Assembly: GCF_002975205.1 (NCBI RefSeq)
Contig: NZ_PCOC01000001.1
Coordinates: 434,001-498,000 of the forward strand
Source of the DNA: Ochrobactrum vermis
Lineage (GTDB): Bacteria > Pseudomonadota > Alphaproteobacteria > Rhizobiales > Rhizobiaceae
Direction: 5' to 3'
DNA length: 64,000 nucleotides
Part shown: in pieces, positions 9,453-19,198 of the stretch
How the letters are laid out: each line of letters begins with the position of its first letter
Position numbering within the stretch: the first letter of the stretch is position 1
The notes under the pieces: model-generated
What the model saw: only the letters and a program-made list of their open reading frames with translations
What the model was told of the DNA's origin: nothing
Database searches by the model: none
Program-made: the position numbers and the translations under genes

Positions 9453-9591
9453 TTTCGTCGTCGAGCAGGATGCGATTGGCGGCTCCATCCAGATCGTCAT
9501 ACTGGCCGTTTTTCAACGACCAGAGAAAGGCGACAAGGCCGAGCAGGCCTAGAAACAGCGCGATGGGAATGAGAAAGAGAAGTCCGCTCAT
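9433..9591 (-). CDS. ccoS: cbb3-type cytochrome oxidase assembly protein CcoS/FixS
   Basis: This 52-residue membrane protein starts MSGLLFLIPIALFLGLLGLV, has one transmembrane helix, then a short cytoplasmic tail with LKNGQYDDLDGAANRIL, the conserved CcoS pattern. CcoS is required to insert cofactors into the cbb3 oxidase. It overlaps ccoI by 4 bases (ATGA), so translation is probably coupled. It is the last gene of fixGHIS and runs 20 bases into the convergent gckA gene. Confidence 0.9.
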   Translation of the reverse strand: MSGLLFLIPIALFLGLLGLVAFLWSLKNGQYDDLDGAANRILLDDETKPLSK

Positions 9592-11846
9592 TTGTGCGCT
9601 TCCTTGATGACGGCAACAGGCGCGATTGTCTTTTGCGTCTGCTGCTTTTGTTTTCCGGCCCGCAACCGCAAGGCGTTGCTGACGACCACGATGGAAGACA
9701 GCGACATTGAAAGTGCAGCCACCAGCGGGGTGACAAAGCCGAAAATCGCTATCGGCACCGCTATGATATTATAGCCGATGGAAAGCGCAAAATTCTGGCT
9801 GATCAACCGGCCCGCTTCCTTCGAGACCGCAAAGGCAAGCGGCACCGCCGACAGGCTTTCGCGCAGGAAGACGAAATCGGCGGCATTGCGGCCAATATCG
9901 GCAGCGGTCGCCGGGGCCATGGAAACATGGGCGGCGACGAGGGCCGGAGCATCGTTCAATCCATCGCCGACCATCAGGACCTTGCGACCTTCGGCCGACA
10001 GTTTCTGCACCAGTTCCGACTTGTCGGCGGGCAATACCTCCGCCTGGAAATTATCGATGCCGAGATAACCCGCAAGCTTCTGCACGGCAGGCAACCTGTC
10101 ACCCGAAATGATACTAAGCTTCAGCCCATTGCGCTTCAGTGTGGCGATCGCTCCGGCAGCGTCTTCACGCGGCTGGTCTTCGAAGCGGAAGGCCTCAACC
10201 AGTTTTCCATCGATGGAAAGGCAGGTTTCGGGACCATCGGCGTGAGGTATGGCGGCGCTATTGTCTGCCCAGTCGCGCTTGCCAAGTCGATAGATGGAGC
10301 CGTTCAGTTCCGCTTCGATGCCTGCTCCCGGCACTTCCTCGATACGGGTAAAGGCGGTCATCGGTTTTGCACCCGAGAACAGCGCAAGCGCCCGCGACAG
10401 AGGATGACGCGAATAAAGCGACAGCTCGGCGGCGATTTCCAGATTGTGGGGATCGATGGCGTCGACATTGATCAGGCGTGGCTGACCGAGGGTCAAAGTG
10501 CCAGTCTTGTCGAAAATGGCGGTATCGACCTCGGCCATCCGCTCCATGGCGGAGCCGTCCTTGATCATGATGCCGTTTTCAAACAGGCGGCGGGCCGCAA
10601 CCACCTGAACGATTGGTACCGCCAGCGCCAGCGCGCAAGGGCAGGTGATGATGAGGGTACAGATCGCGATATAGATTGAACGATACCAGTCGCCGCCGGT
10701 GTAGATCATCCAGCCGACAAATGCCGCAAAGGCAATGGTGTGAACCATCGGCACGTAGAGTTCGGATGCGCGATCGGCAAGACGACGGTAATAGGCGCGC
10801 CCGCCTTCGGCGACATCCATCAGCCGCACCATTTCGGCAAGGAAGGAATCCTTGGCTTCCGCCGTCGCCCGGATGATGAGCGGTGTGGATAGATTGAGCG
10901 TGCCGGCGCGAATATCCGATCCGGGGCCAACCGGGACCGCATCGCTTTCACCCGATGCAATGGCGCAGTCGAGTTCCGAGCGGCCTTCTTCTACCTTGGC
11001 ATCGACAGGCACCCGTTCGCCCGCCGCAAGAATGATGCGCATGCCGGGGCGGATTTCGTTGACCGGCAGGTAGTTACGTTCGTCATTCTCACCGATCACC
11101 ACGGCGCCACGGCTGCCGAGCTGCGCCAGACCGCGCACCGCAGAACGTGCCCGCGCCCGCATCATATAATCGAGCGTGCGGCCGATCAGCAGGAAGAACA
11201 GCAATGTTACCGAGGCATCGAAATAAGCGTGCTGGCCATGATGCAGGGTTTCATAAACGCTCATGCCGAAGGCAAGCGTGATAGCGAGCGCGATCGGCAC
11301 ATCCATGTTCACGCGCCCTGCGCGCAGCGCATTCCACGCGGAAACATAGAAAATCCGGCCTGAATAGATCAGCGTAGGCAGGGCGATAAGGCCGGAAATC
11401 CAGTGAAACATATCGCGTGTTGCGGCGTCGGCGCCCGACCATACGGCAACGGACAGAAGCATCACATTACTGGAAGCGAAGGCAGCGACGCCAAGCGCGA
11501 TCAGAAGGCGCGTGAAGGTAGGGTCTTTGTCCTGCGCCATGTCGAAGATATGCGCTTCGTAACCGAGCCTGCGCAACGGATCGACCACATCGGGCGGTGT
11601 CTCGCCGTCTTTCCAGCGCACGGTCACGCGGCGTGCCGTCAAGTTGACGCGGACATAGGCAACGCCGGCGATCTTGCCGAGCGTCTCCTCGATATTCTTG
11701 ATGCACAGGCCGCAATGAACACCGGGAACCGACAGGTCGAGCTGCCGAAAGCCGTCACCGAGCGCACGGCTTGCGATCTGCATTTCATCCGCCGAAACGG
11801 CCTGAACAACGGTTGCTATCTGAGCATTCTCGACGCAGCAGCTCAT
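9588..11846 (-). CDS. ccoI: Copper-type P1B ATPase CcoI/FixI
   Basis: This 752-residue heavy-metal ATPase supplies copper for cbb3 oxidase assembly. It has an N-terminal metal-binding domain with GVHCGLC at residues 42-48 and a further Cys pair near the N-terminus (MSCC). Multiple membrane helices follow, with the transport motif ITCPCALALAVP, the phosphorylation motif DKTGTLT and the hinge MVGDGLNDAPAL. It overlaps ccoH by 4 bases and ccoS by 4 bases, inside fixGHIS. Export direction and copper specificity are inferred from the CcoI family. Confidence 0.95.
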   Translation of the reverse strand: MSCCVENAQIATVVQAVSADEMQIASRALGDGFRQLDLSVPGVHCGLCIKNIEETLGKIAGVAYVRVNLTARRVTVRWKDGETPPDVVDPLRRLGYEAHIFDMAQDKDPTFTRLLIALGVAAFASSNVMLLSVAVWSGADAATRDMFHWISGLIALPTLIYSGRIFYVSAWNALRAGRVNMDVPIALAITLAFGMSVYETLHHGQHAYFDASVTLLFFLLIGRTLDYMMRARARSAVRGLAQLGSRGAVVIGENDERNYLPVNEIRPGMRIILAAGERVPVDAKVEEGRSELDCAIASGESDAVPVGPGSDIRAGTLNLSTPLIIRATAEAKDSFLAEMVRLMDVAEGGRAYYRRLADRASELYVPMVHTIAFAAFVGWMIYTGGDWYRSIYIAICTLIITCPCALALAVPIVQVVAARRLFENGIMIKDGSAMERMAEVDTAIFDKTGTLTLGQPRLINVDAIDPHNLEIAAELSLYSRHPLSRALALFSGAKPMTAFTRIEEVPGAGIEAELNGSIYRLGKRDWADNSAAIPHADGPETCLSIDGKLVEAFRFEDQPREDAAGAIATLKRNGLKLSIISGDRLPAVQKLAGYLGIDNFQAEVLPADKSELVQKLSAEGRKVLMVGDGLNDAPALVAAHVSMAPATAADIGRNAADFVFLRESLSAVPLAFAVSKEAGRLISQNFALSIGYNIIAVPIAIFGFVTPLVAALSMSLSSIVVVSNALRLRAGKQKQQTQKTIAPVAVIKEAHK

Positions 11847-12352
11847 AGTATTCTACCGTCCTTCACCAGAACGCGAATGATATGGCGATAGGGGTCTTCA
11901 AGACCATAGTCTTTACTGGCATCGGCATTCACTTCCATGATCCAGGCACCTTCGCCAAGTTCAAGCGGGGCAGTCAGTGTGCCGGTTTCGCGGGTGGTGA
12001 GCGTGACCTTGGTGTCGTGTTCGTCACCGACAGGGCGTTTGAATTCCACCGTGCCGCCCGTCATGATGACGGCCTTGCCTTCATGATCAGTCAGCTTCCA
12101 GGTGAAAACGCCGTTTTCAAAAGCAGGCTTCGACTGCCAGTTCAGCGCGGCCTGCTCCTTGCCGGTCTGGGCTTTGTCGTTGAACTCCTGACTGGCGACA
12201 TAGGTGTTCTTCACCACCAGCCCGCTCCAGCTATGGATAGCGTTATAGGCCATGGTCAGGTTGACGGCGATAATGACACCGAAGAAGGCGAGCATGATGC
12301 CCAGCATATGCCAGCCGGTAAAAGTGCCCGAGGTTTTCGACTTGATCGACAT
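11843..12352 (-). CDS. fixH: cbb3 oxidase assembly protein FixH/CcoH
   Basis: The 169-residue protein has one N-terminal transmembrane helix (about residues 14-34, WHMLGIMLAFFGVIIAVNLT) and a periplasmic domain, the layout of FixH/CcoH, which is needed for a stable cbb3 complex. The sequence YVASQEFND after the helix is typical of the family. It shares one base with the upstream fixG stop and overlaps ccoI by 4 bases. Confidence 0.9.
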   Translation of the reverse strand: MSIKSKTSGTFTGWHMLGIMLAFFGVIIAVNLTMAYNAIHSWSGLVVKNTYVASQEFNDKAQTGKEQAALNWQSKPAFENGVFTWKLTDHEGKAVIMTGGTVEFKRPVGDEHDTKVTLTTRETGTLTAPLELGEGAWIMEVNADASKDYGLEDPYRHIIRVLVKDGRIL

Positions 12353-13902
12353 TATCTGCCCTCCGGTGCCATGAAAGTTGCCTTGTAGCGGGCGTGTTCC
12401 GCGCCGTTTGCGTCACGCACCTCGATCTCATAGTCCTTGCGATGATCGGTGATCGCATTATGCGGCATGGTGACGAAGACACGCAACGTCTTCAGACGGT
12501 CGGGTTCCACCGGTATATCATAATTGCCGTCTGCATCCGACGCTTCATCCTGAACGGTCAGTGTCGCGTCGGGCAGGCCCTCGATGGAAAGACGGAAGGT
12601 GCGCGGCGTCGGGATCATGTTGAGCAACTTGACCGTATAACCGTTGCGGATCGAGCCGTCCGACAGAAGCACATATTGCGGGGTGCGGTCGTGCAGCACA
12701 TTGATGCCAATGCGCTGACGCATGGAGAGCGAGATCACCAGTGTGAGTCCGATCAGCGCCCAGACGATGAAATAGAAGATGCTGCGTGGACGCAGAACTT
12801 TCTTCCAAGACAGGTTCTGCACCTTGTCCGAGAAAGTGTTCGGCGCTTTGTAAACACGTGCGGGGTCGATGGGAGCCGTACCGTTATTGGTCGCTAGCGC
12901 CATGTTGAAGTCGTAATCGGCCAGTGTCGCATAGGAGATGAGACCACGCGGTTTGTCGATCTTGTCCATCACGGAATTGCAGGCGTCTATGCACAGCGCA
13001 CAGGTGATGCATTCCAGTTGCTGGCCGTCGCGAATGTCGATCCCCATCGGGCAGGCGGCGACACAGGCATTGCAATCCACGCAATCGCCCACGGTTTCGC
13101 CGGTAGCAATGGCTTTCTTTGAATGGCGTGAACGCGGTTCGCCACGCCAGTCATTATAGGTGACGGTCAGGGAATTCTCATCCAGCATAGCGGCCTGGAT
13201 GCGCGGCCAAGGGCACATATAGGTGCAGACCTGCTCGCGCATCAGTCCGCCGAATATATAGGTGGTGGCGGTGAGGATGGCGACGGTGAAATAGGCGACA
13301 GGTGCGGCCTGACCTGTCACAAAATCCGTAAGCAGCTTCGGCGCGTCGGCGAAATAGAAAATCCATGCGCCACCGGTCAGCGCGCCGATCAGAAGCCACG
13401 CGGAATGTTTTATCACCCGCTTCCAGATCTTGTCGAACGTCCATGGGCCCTTGTCGAGCTTCATGCGCGCATTGCGGTCCCCTTCGATGGCGCGTTCGAC
13501 GACCAGATAGAGATCGACCCAGACGGTCTGCGGACAGGTGTAGCCGCACCAGGCGCGACCCGCGACAGAGGTCACGAGAAACAGGCCGAGGCCTGCCATG
13601 ATGAGAAGGCCTGCGACGTAGTAGAATTCCTGCGGCCAGATTTCGACGAAGAAGAAATAGAAGCGGCGGTTGGCAAGATCGATCAGCACTGCCTGATCGG
13701 GAGCATAGGGCCCGCGATCCCAGCGCAGCCAGGGCGTCAGATAGTAGATGCCCAGCGTAATGAGCATGACAATCCATTTGAAGCGCCGGAACTCGCCCTG
13801 CACGCGCTTCGGAAAAATCTTCACCCGCGCCGCATAAAGCGACTGGCGGATATTGGGGGAATTGACTGCCTGAACGTCAATGCGCTCGACATCGTCTGAC
13901 AT
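12352..13902 (-). CDS. ccoG: cytochrome c oxidase accessory protein CcoG/FixG
   Basis: The 516-residue membrane iron-sulfur protein takes part in copper handling for cbb3 oxidase assembly. It has about five transmembrane helices and two ferredoxin-type clusters of cysteines, CVDCNACVAACP and CITCALCIDACN. A C-terminal immunoglobulin-like FixG domain follows. A Cys-rich WCGYTCPQTVW motif lies in the membrane part. The start has AGGAG upstream. It is the first gene of fixGHIS, separated from fixP by a repeat-rich gap of 298 bases. Confidence 0.95.
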   Translation of the reverse strand: MSDDVERIDVQAVNSPNIRQSLYAARVKIFPKRVQGEFRRFKWIVMLITLGIYYLTPWLRWDRGPYAPDQAVLIDLANRRFYFFFVEIWPQEFYYVAGLLIMAGLGLFLVTSVAGRAWCGYTCPQTVWVDLYLVVERAIEGDRNARMKLDKGPWTFDKIWKRVIKHSAWLLIGALTGGAWIFYFADAPKLLTDFVTGQAAPVAYFTVAILTATTYIFGGLMREQVCTYMCPWPRIQAAMLDENSLTVTYNDWRGEPRSRHSKKAIATGETVGDCVDCNACVAACPMGIDIRDGQQLECITCALCIDACNSVMDKIDKPRGLISYATLADYDFNMALATNNGTAPIDPARVYKAPNTFSDKVQNLSWKKVLRPRSIFYFIVWALIGLTLVISLSMRQRIGINVLHDRTPQYVLLSDGSIRNGYTVKLLNMIPTPRTFRLSIEGLPDATLTVQDEASDADGNYDIPVEPDRLKTLRVFVTMPHNAITDHRKDYEIEVRDANGAEHARYKATFMAPEGR

Positions 13903-14200
13903 TTGCCTTGCTCCTGAAGCGTGATCCCGGAAAGACAGAAGCTGGTTTTCCGGAATGATCGCACTTGCAACAATTGAGAGCGGGGTGGTTATTCGCCGTC
14001 CGTTCCAATGCAGTGGTTTGAACTTTGCCCCGACCTGCCGTTTAAGCCGGGAACACCGAGAGCATTTCTTGTTTAAGATGAAACGTTAGAAATGCTCTAT
14101 CTATTTGTTTTAACGCATGTCTTTATCCCAAAATCGGTTCCCTCTTTCGGGAGATATGCTCTGGTCCCCGCATCGGTTCCGATGCGGGGACCAGTTATTA
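13903..14200. repeat. Repeat-rich gap between fixP and fixG
   Basis: No gene is visible. The gap holds a diverged A-type palindrome at 13919-13962 (GCGTGATCCCGG to GATCGC). At 14059-14098 is a perfect 10-base inverted repeat, AGAGCATTTC with GAAATGCTCT. At 14115-14159 is a palindrome with arms GCATGTC and GATATGC. At 14161-14194 is a hairpin with perfect 16-base arms and a TT centre, CTGGTCCCCGCATCGG with its complement. The last hairpin lies 6 bases after the fixP stop and probably ends or stabilises the fixNOQP transcript, although no T-run follows. Confidence 0.8.
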
Positions 14201-15064
14201 TTACTCACCGCCGCCCAGCGAATGGACGAAGATGGCAAGCTGTTTGACGGTCGCATCGCCGAGGCGTGTTTCCCATGCGGGCATGACACCATGCTTGGGA
14301 TGCGAGACCTGACGCACGATGGCGTCCTCGCCGGAACCGTAGAACCAGATTGCGTCCGTCAGGTTCGGTGCGCCGAACTCGCGCAGGCCCTTGGCATCCG
14401 CACCATGGCAGACAGCACAGTTCTCAGTGAATACCTTCTGCCCTTCCGGCACCATTTCAGGATTGTGCGGCGTGCCGGAGAGGCTGACCACATAAGCGGC
14501 AACATCGCGGATCTGCTGCGGTTCCAATACGTCGACAAATGCCGGCATTTCGGAAACGCGCGTGTCGGCATCATCCTTCGAACGCACGCCATGACGGATA
14601 GTCGTCAGGACGTCGTCAATGGAACCGCCCCACAACCAGTCGTCATCGTTGAGGTTCGGATAGCCCGGCGCTCCTTGCGCGCCAGAGCCGTGGCACTGGA
14701 CGCAGTTGACGCGGAAGGCAGCAGCGCCACCGGCAATCGCATATTGGCGAAGGTTTTCGTCCGCCAGAATCTCGTGCACATCCTTGGCCTTGATCTGGTC
14801 GATGATGCCTTGACGCTCGCTATCGACCCTGGCGGTTTCTTCCCAGAAAGTGCCACGGCTCGACCAGCCAAGCATGCCTTCCGTGGAGCTGGAAATCAGC
14901 GGCCAGGCCGGATAGGCGATCACGTAGGCAAGCGCCCAGAAGATGGTTGCATACCAAGTCCACAGCCACCAGCGGGGCATCGGATTGTCTAGTTCCCTGA
15001 TGCCGTCCCATTCGTGTCCGGTTGTGGGTACGCCGCTGACTTCATCGATCTGTTTGTCAGTCAT
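14201..15064 (-). CDS. ccoP: cbb3-type cytochrome c oxidase subunit III (CcoP/FixP)
   Basis: The 287-residue dihaem cytochrome c passes electrons from the bc1 complex to the cbb3 oxidase. One transmembrane helix (about residues 32-55) is followed by two haem sites, CVQCH at 121-125 and CAVCH at 216-220. The start MTDKQIDEV at 15064 is chosen because it gives the normal N-terminus; longer starts would run through ccoQ. It overlaps ccoQ by 8 bases. It is the last gene of fixNOQP. Confidence 0.96.
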   Translation of the reverse strand: MTDKQIDEVSGVPTTGHEWDGIRELDNPMPRWWLWTWYATIFWALAYVIAYPAWPLISSSTEGMLGWSSRGTFWEETARVDSERQGIIDQIKAKDVHEILADENLRQYAIAGGAAAFRVNCVQCHGSGAQGAPGYPNLNDDDWLWGGSIDDVLTTIRHGVRSKDDADTRVSEMPAFVDVLEPQQIRDVAAYVVSLSGTPHNPEMVPEGQKVFTENCAVCHGADAKGLREFGAPNLTDAIWFYGSGEDAIVRQVSHPKHGVMPAWETRLGDATVKQLAIFVHSLGGGE

Positions 15065-15215
15065 TTTTGTCGTCCTTGAATGGAATTTCCTTCGCTTCAT
15101 CGGCTTTCTTTTTGCTTCCCGGACGGAAAGCAAAAAGAATGACAAAGACAAAGAAGAGCGCCATGGCAAGCAGGCCCCAGCTATCGGCGAAAGTGCGTAG
15201 GGTGTTGTAATCCAT
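15057..15215 (-). CDS. ccoQ: cbb3-type cytochrome oxidase subunit IV (CcoQ/FixQ)
   Basis: This 52-residue protein begins MDYNTLRTFADSWGLLAMAL, has a single transmembrane helix, then FRPGSKKKADEAKEIPF, a tail typical of CcoQ. CcoQ stabilises the oxidase complex. It lies between ccoO and ccoP and overlaps ccoP by 8 bases. Confidence 0.93.
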   Translation of the reverse strand: MDYNTLRTFADSWGLLAMALFFVFVILFAFRPGSKKKADEAKEIPFKDDKND

Positions 15216-15230
15216 CGCTAAATCTCCGCT

Positions 15231-15962
15231 TTATCTCGCCTTGGGGGACTGATCGTAGATCGAGAAGTCAACGAGGGTGCCGAGCATCTGGAGATAGGCG
15301 ATGAGCGCGTCCATCTCCGAGATCATCTGCGGATTGCCGTCGAAGTCGCCGAGCTTGGCCTTGGGGTAACGTGCCTCGATGCCGGATGTATCGGCGTCGG
15401 GAGAGGCCTGTGCCTTCAGATCGTCAAGCGCGCTGTCGATCATTTCCTGCGTGTAAGGCACGCCGACTGCCACATTGGCTTTCAGATTGCCTGCGATGTT
15501 GGAGGCGTCCAGCGGACGGTTCTTCAGGAAAGCATAGCTTGGCATGACCGATTCCGGCACAACGTCGCGCGGGCGGACAAGGTGCTGCACGTGCCACTCG
15601 TTCGAGTAGCGGCCACCGACGCGCGCAAGGTCAGGCCCCGTGCGCTTCGAACCCCACTGGAACGAATGATCGTACATGGATTCCGCAGCCAGACTGTAAT
15701 GGCCGTAGCGCTCCACTTCGTCGCGGAACGGGCGGATCATCTGGCTGTGGCAAAGATAGCAACCTTCACGCACATAAACGTCGCGGCCCGCAAGTTCCAG
15801 CGGCGAGTAGGGGCGCATGCCCTCCACTTTCTCGATGGTGTTTTCGAGATAGAAGAGCGGTGCGATTTCAACGATGCCACCGACCGTGACCACGGCGAGC
15901 GATGCGATCAGCAGCAGCGTTGCGTTTTTCTCCAGCTTGGAGTGGTTCTTTAGTATCGACAT
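15231..15962 (-). CDS. ccoO: cbb3-type cytochrome c oxidase subunit II (CcoO/FixO)
   Basis: The 243-residue monohaem cytochrome c is the second core subunit of the cbb3 oxidase. It has an N-terminal transmembrane anchor (about residues 14-36) and one haem site CYLCH at residues 68-72. The conserved sixth-ligand region includes [11 protein letters not shown]. It lies 14 bases after ccoN and 15 bases before ccoQ in the fixNOQP operon. Confidence 0.96.
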   Translation of the reverse strand: MSILKNHSKLEKNATLLLIASLAVVTVGGIVEIAPLFYLENTIEKVEGMRPYSPLELAGRDVYVREGCYLCHSQMIRPFRDEVERYGHYSLAAESMYDHSFQWGSKRTGPDLARVGGRYSNEWHVQHLVRPRDVVPESVMPSYAFLKNRPLDASNIAGNLKANVAVGVPYTQEMIDSALDDLKAQASPDADTSGIEARYPKAKLGDFDGNPQMISEMDALIAYLQMLGTLVDFSIYDQSPKAR

Positions 15963-15976
15963 AAATCACACGCTCC

Positions 15977-17602
15977 TTATTCGGCAGGCTGCATGGCTGC
16001 ACCGGCAACGGCCCGGGCACCGCCCATTGGCACTTCGTTGCGCAGATTGCCGCGAATGGTCTGATAGACGTTCCAGGCCATCACGAGGCCACCGGCGAGG
16101 TAGAGCACGCCGCCAAGCGTACGGATGACGTAGTATGGGAACATGGCGAGCACGGTTTCCGCGAAGGAATAGACGAGGAAGCCCTGATCGTCGTATTCGC
16201 GCCACATCAGGCCCTGCTGAATACCGGCAACCCACATGGCTGCCGCATAGAGAACGATGCCGAGCGTTGCCAGCCAGAAGTGCCAGTTGACCATGCGGAT
16301 CGAATAGAGCCGCTGGCGGTTCCAGAGCTTCGGTGCGAGATAATAGACGGCGGCAAACGAAATCATGCCGTTCCAGCCAAGTGCACCCGCATGAACGTGA
16401 CCGATGGTCCAGTCCGTATAGTGGGACAGCGAATTCACGGCCTTGATCGACAGCATCGGGCCTTCAAAGGTCGCCATGCCGTAGAAGGCGATAGCTGCAA
16501 CCATCAGGCGGATGATCGGATCGGTACGAACCTTGTCCCATGCGCCCGAAAGCGTCATCAGACCGTTGATCATGCCACCCCAGGACGGCATCCAGAGCAT
16601 GATCGAGAACACCATGCCGAGCGTCTGCGCCCAATCGGGAACGGCGGTGTAATGCAGATGGTGCGGACCAGCCCAGATATAGAGGAAGATGATCGACCAG
16701 AAGTGCACGATCGACAGACGGTAGGAATAGACCGGACGTTCTGCCTGCTTCGGTACGAAATAGTACATCATGGCCAGGAAGGGGACGGTCAGGAAGAAGG
16801 CGACGGCATTATGGCCATACCACCACTGCGTCACGGCATCCTGAACGCCGGAGAAAGCAGAATAGCTCTTCACGCCGAGGAAGGAGACGGGGATCGCCAG
16901 ATTGTTGATGATGTGCAACATGGCGATGGTGATGATGAAGGACAGGTAGAACCAGTTCGCCACATAGATATGCGGCTCCTTGCGCTTCAGGATCGTGCCG
17001 AGGAAGACGACCAGATAGGCGACCCAGACGATGGTGAGCCAGATGTCGACATACCATTCCGGTTCGGCATATTCGCGGCTCTGTGTGATGCCGAGCAGAT
17101 AGCCGGTTGCAGCCATGACGATGAAGAGCTGATAGCCCCAGAACACGAACCATGCGAGATCGCCGCCGATCAGGCGCGCGCGGCAGGTGCGCTGCACGAC
17201 ATAGAATGACGATGCGATCAGGATGTTGCCGCCAAACGCAAAAACAACTGCAGAAGTGTGCAGCGGGCGCAGGCGACCGAAGTTCAGATAGGGTTCCAGA
17301 TTGAGATCGGGAAAGGCCAGCTGCGCGGCGATAACCACACCGACCAGAAAGCCGGTCACACCCCAGAAAACCGTTGCGATGACACCGTAGCGGATCGGTC
17401 CGTCCATATAGGTGGACTGGTCGACCTTTTTCGGCGTCAGGCCGTAATCGGCATTTCGCATCAGAAGAATGGTGAAGATGGCCAGTGTAACGAACAGAAT
17501 CCACATATGGGTTCTGAACAGCTCATCATGGGAGAATCCGGCCAGAAGCACGGCAAAAAGTGCCCCCAGACCGGAAAGGACTGTTCCAGCGGCGTAGTTC
17601 AT
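15977..17602 (-). CDS. ccoN: cbb3-type cytochrome c oxidase subunit I (CcoN/FixN)
   Basis: The 541-residue catalytic subunit reduces oxygen at the haem b3-CuB centre and pumps protons at very low oxygen. It has about twelve transmembrane helices and the family's histidine ligands, for example in [27 protein letters not shown] and [17 protein letters not shown]. Length is typical. An exact FNR/FixK box lies 91 bases upstream. It heads ccoNOQP. Confidence 0.97.
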   Translation of the reverse strand: MNYAAGTVLSGLGALFAVLLAGFSHDELFRTHMWILFVTLAIFTILLMRNADYGLTPKKVDQSTYMDGPIRYGVIATVFWGVTGFLVGVVIAAQLAFPDLNLEPYLNFGRLRPLHTSAVVFAFGGNILIASSFYVVQRTCRARLIGGDLAWFVFWGYQLFIVMAATGYLLGITQSREYAEPEWYVDIWLTIVWVAYLVVFLGTILKRKEPHIYVANWFYLSFIITIAMLHIINNLAIPVSFLGVKSYSAFSGVQDAVTQWWYGHNAVAFFLTVPFLAMMYYFVPKQAERPVYSYRLSIVHFWSIIFLYIWAGPHHLHYTAVPDWAQTLGMVFSIMLWMPSWGGMINGLMTLSGAWDKVRTDPIIRLMVAAIAFYGMATFEGPMLSIKAVNSLSHYTDWTIGHVHAGALGWNGMISFAAVYYLAPKLWNRQRLYSIRMVNWHFWLATLGIVLYAAAMWVAGIQQGLMWREYDDQGFLVYSFAETVLAMFPYYVIRTLGGVLYLAGGLVMAWNVYQTIRGNLRNEVPMGGARAVAGAAMQPAE

Positions 17603-17692
17603 GAAATCCCCTCGCAGCGCATAACAAGAGCCGTCTCGGATGAGACAGCAATAGCGATAGGTTCCCTATCTGCGTTCTGGATGCAAGTGTCA

Positions 17693-17706
17693 TTGATCTA
17701 AATCAA
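17693..17706 (-). promoter_or_regulatory. FNR/FixK anaerobox upstream of fixN
   Basis: TTGATCTAAATCAA is an exact match to the FNR/FixK consensus TTGAT-N4-ATCAA. Its centre is about 97 bases before the fixN start. In Rhizobiales FixK or FnrN activates fixNOQP from such a box at low oxygen, so the same is inferred here. Confidence 0.88.
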
Positions 17707-17836
17707 AGACAGCTGCCAAAAGACCCGAAAAATGGGGGCGAGGCGGCATTCTGTGAACTGTTGCAAATGACTTTCAATTGCAAATTATAGAAGTCAGCAG
17801 ATGCGCCAACGGCAATCCAATTGTAGCGGTGTTATG

Positions 17837-19198
17837 TCATCCGACAAATTTGCCTGGCACGACAATCGACGCGCTTAGTCCCCCTTGCGGGCGATTGTGC
17901 AGCTGCAGTTCGCCGCCCATCCGTTCCGTCGCCATTTTCACGATCGCAAGACCGAGGCCGCTGCCGGTTTCGTTGCGATGTGCGCCGCGAAAGAACCGCT
18001 CGGTCACGCGCGGCATTTCGCTTTCAGGAATGCCCGGCCCGCTATCCTCGACAGTGAGCCTGAGCTTGTCCGCTTCGGTTTCGATCCGACAATGCACTGT
18101 GCCGTGCTCGGGCGAATGATTGACGGCGTTTTCGATCAGATTGCGGGCGGCGAGCGTGAAGAGGTGCGGGGAGGGCAGTTGCGCCGGTGGGATAGGGTCC
18201 GGCAGTTCGATGGAGATGCTGCGCTGGGCTGCGAGCATCCGCATATCCGTCGAAATCGAAACCAGAAGCTGGCGCAACGGTTCAGGCACAGGGCTATCCA
18301 TTTCGTCGCCGGTTTCCAGCGCCGCGAGATCGAGAAGCTGGTTGACGAGGCGGCTGGTGCGGTCGACGCCCGCCGCTATCTGGCGCACCGCATTGGCGCG
18401 CATTGTTTCGTCCTTTGCACCTTCGGCAATCTGCGCCTGCGTCTTCAGTCCGGCGAGCGGTGTCTTCAATTCATGTGCAGCGAAGATCGCAAAGTTGCGC
18501 TCACGCTCACGCGCTTCCTCGACGCGATGGAAAAGTCCGTTCAGCGCGGTGACGGCAGGCGCGATCTCCTTGGGCAGGTTCTGTTCGGGAAGCGGGCGCA
18601 AATCCTCTGCCTGCCGTTTGGAAAGCACGGATGCAAGACGGCTCAGCGGATTGAGACCGCGCCGCACGCAGAGCCAGATCATCAGCGCCAGAACGGGCAG
18701 CATCAGCAGGGCTGGCAGCACAAGACCCGTCACGACATTTTGTACCAACCTGTCGCGAACACTCAGACTATCGCCGACCATGACACGCAGGCCAAGCTGG
18801 GTATTTTCTACGGCGAAGACGCGCCATCGGTCACCCGCAACTTCCGTGTCGGAAAAGCCGTTTGCGACATTGGTGAGCCGTACGCCAGGCGCACTTTCAG
18901 ACCGTCCCAAAAGCTTACCGTCAAGCGCCCATATCTGGCAGAATAGCTGTCGGTCATAGAGTGGAAAATCCGGCATCGGTTTCAACGACAATTGCCCGCC
19001 GTCGCCTTCCGGCCCAACCTCCACACGATGCTCGGTCAGAAGCGAATTGACCATACGCGCGGCTTCCATCAGACGCGCATCAAGCACTTTTTCAAGCTGT
19101 GACTGGGTGCTGATGTGGATCCATATGACTGCGAAAAGCCAGACGATACAGGTGACGCCGATCAGGATGCCGGTCAGGCGGCTGCGAATGGAATTCAT
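17837..19198 (-). CDS. Sensor histidine kinase of a QseBC/PmrAB-like two-component system
   Basis: The 453-residue inner-membrane kinase has a transmembrane helix at about residues 9-29, a periplasmic sensor region, and a second helix at about 156-178. The H-box FAAHELKTPLAGL carries the phospho-accepting His242, and the ATPase domain has NLIENAVNHSPEHG, DSGPGIP and GSGLGLAIVK. The start overlaps the regulator stop by 4 bases (ATGA). Length and layout match QseC, TctE and PmrB; the stimulus is unknown. It lies just upstream of fixNOQP on the same strand. Confidence 0.92.
   Translation of the reverse strand: MNSIRSRLTGILIGVTCIVWLFAVIWIHISTQSQLEKVLDARLMEAARMVNSLLTEHRVEVGPEGDGGQLSLKPMPDFPLYDRQLFCQIWALDGKLLGRSESAPGVRLTNVANGFSDTEVAGDRWRVFAVENTQLGLRVMVGDSLSVRDRLVQNVVTGLVLPALLMLPVLALMIWLCVRRGLNPLSRLASVLSKRQAEDLRPLPEQNLPKEIAPAVTALNGLFHRVEEARERERNFAIFAAHELKTPLAGLKTQAQIAEGAKDETMRANAVRQIAAGVDRTSRLVNQLLDLAALETGDEMDSPVPEPLRQLLVSISTDMRMLAAQRSISIELPDPIPPAQLPSPHLFTLAARNLIENAVNHSPEHGTVHCRIETEADKLRLTVEDSGPGIPESEMPRVTERFFRGAHRNETGSGLGLAIVKMATERMGGELQLHNRPQGGLSASIVVPGKFVG

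Noticed and set aside
17761..17785. Direct repeat TTGCAAAT (17761 and 17778) as an extra fixN operator
   Set aside because: Two copies of an AT-rich octamer in an AT-rich gap are weak evidence and no regulator with this target is known to me.
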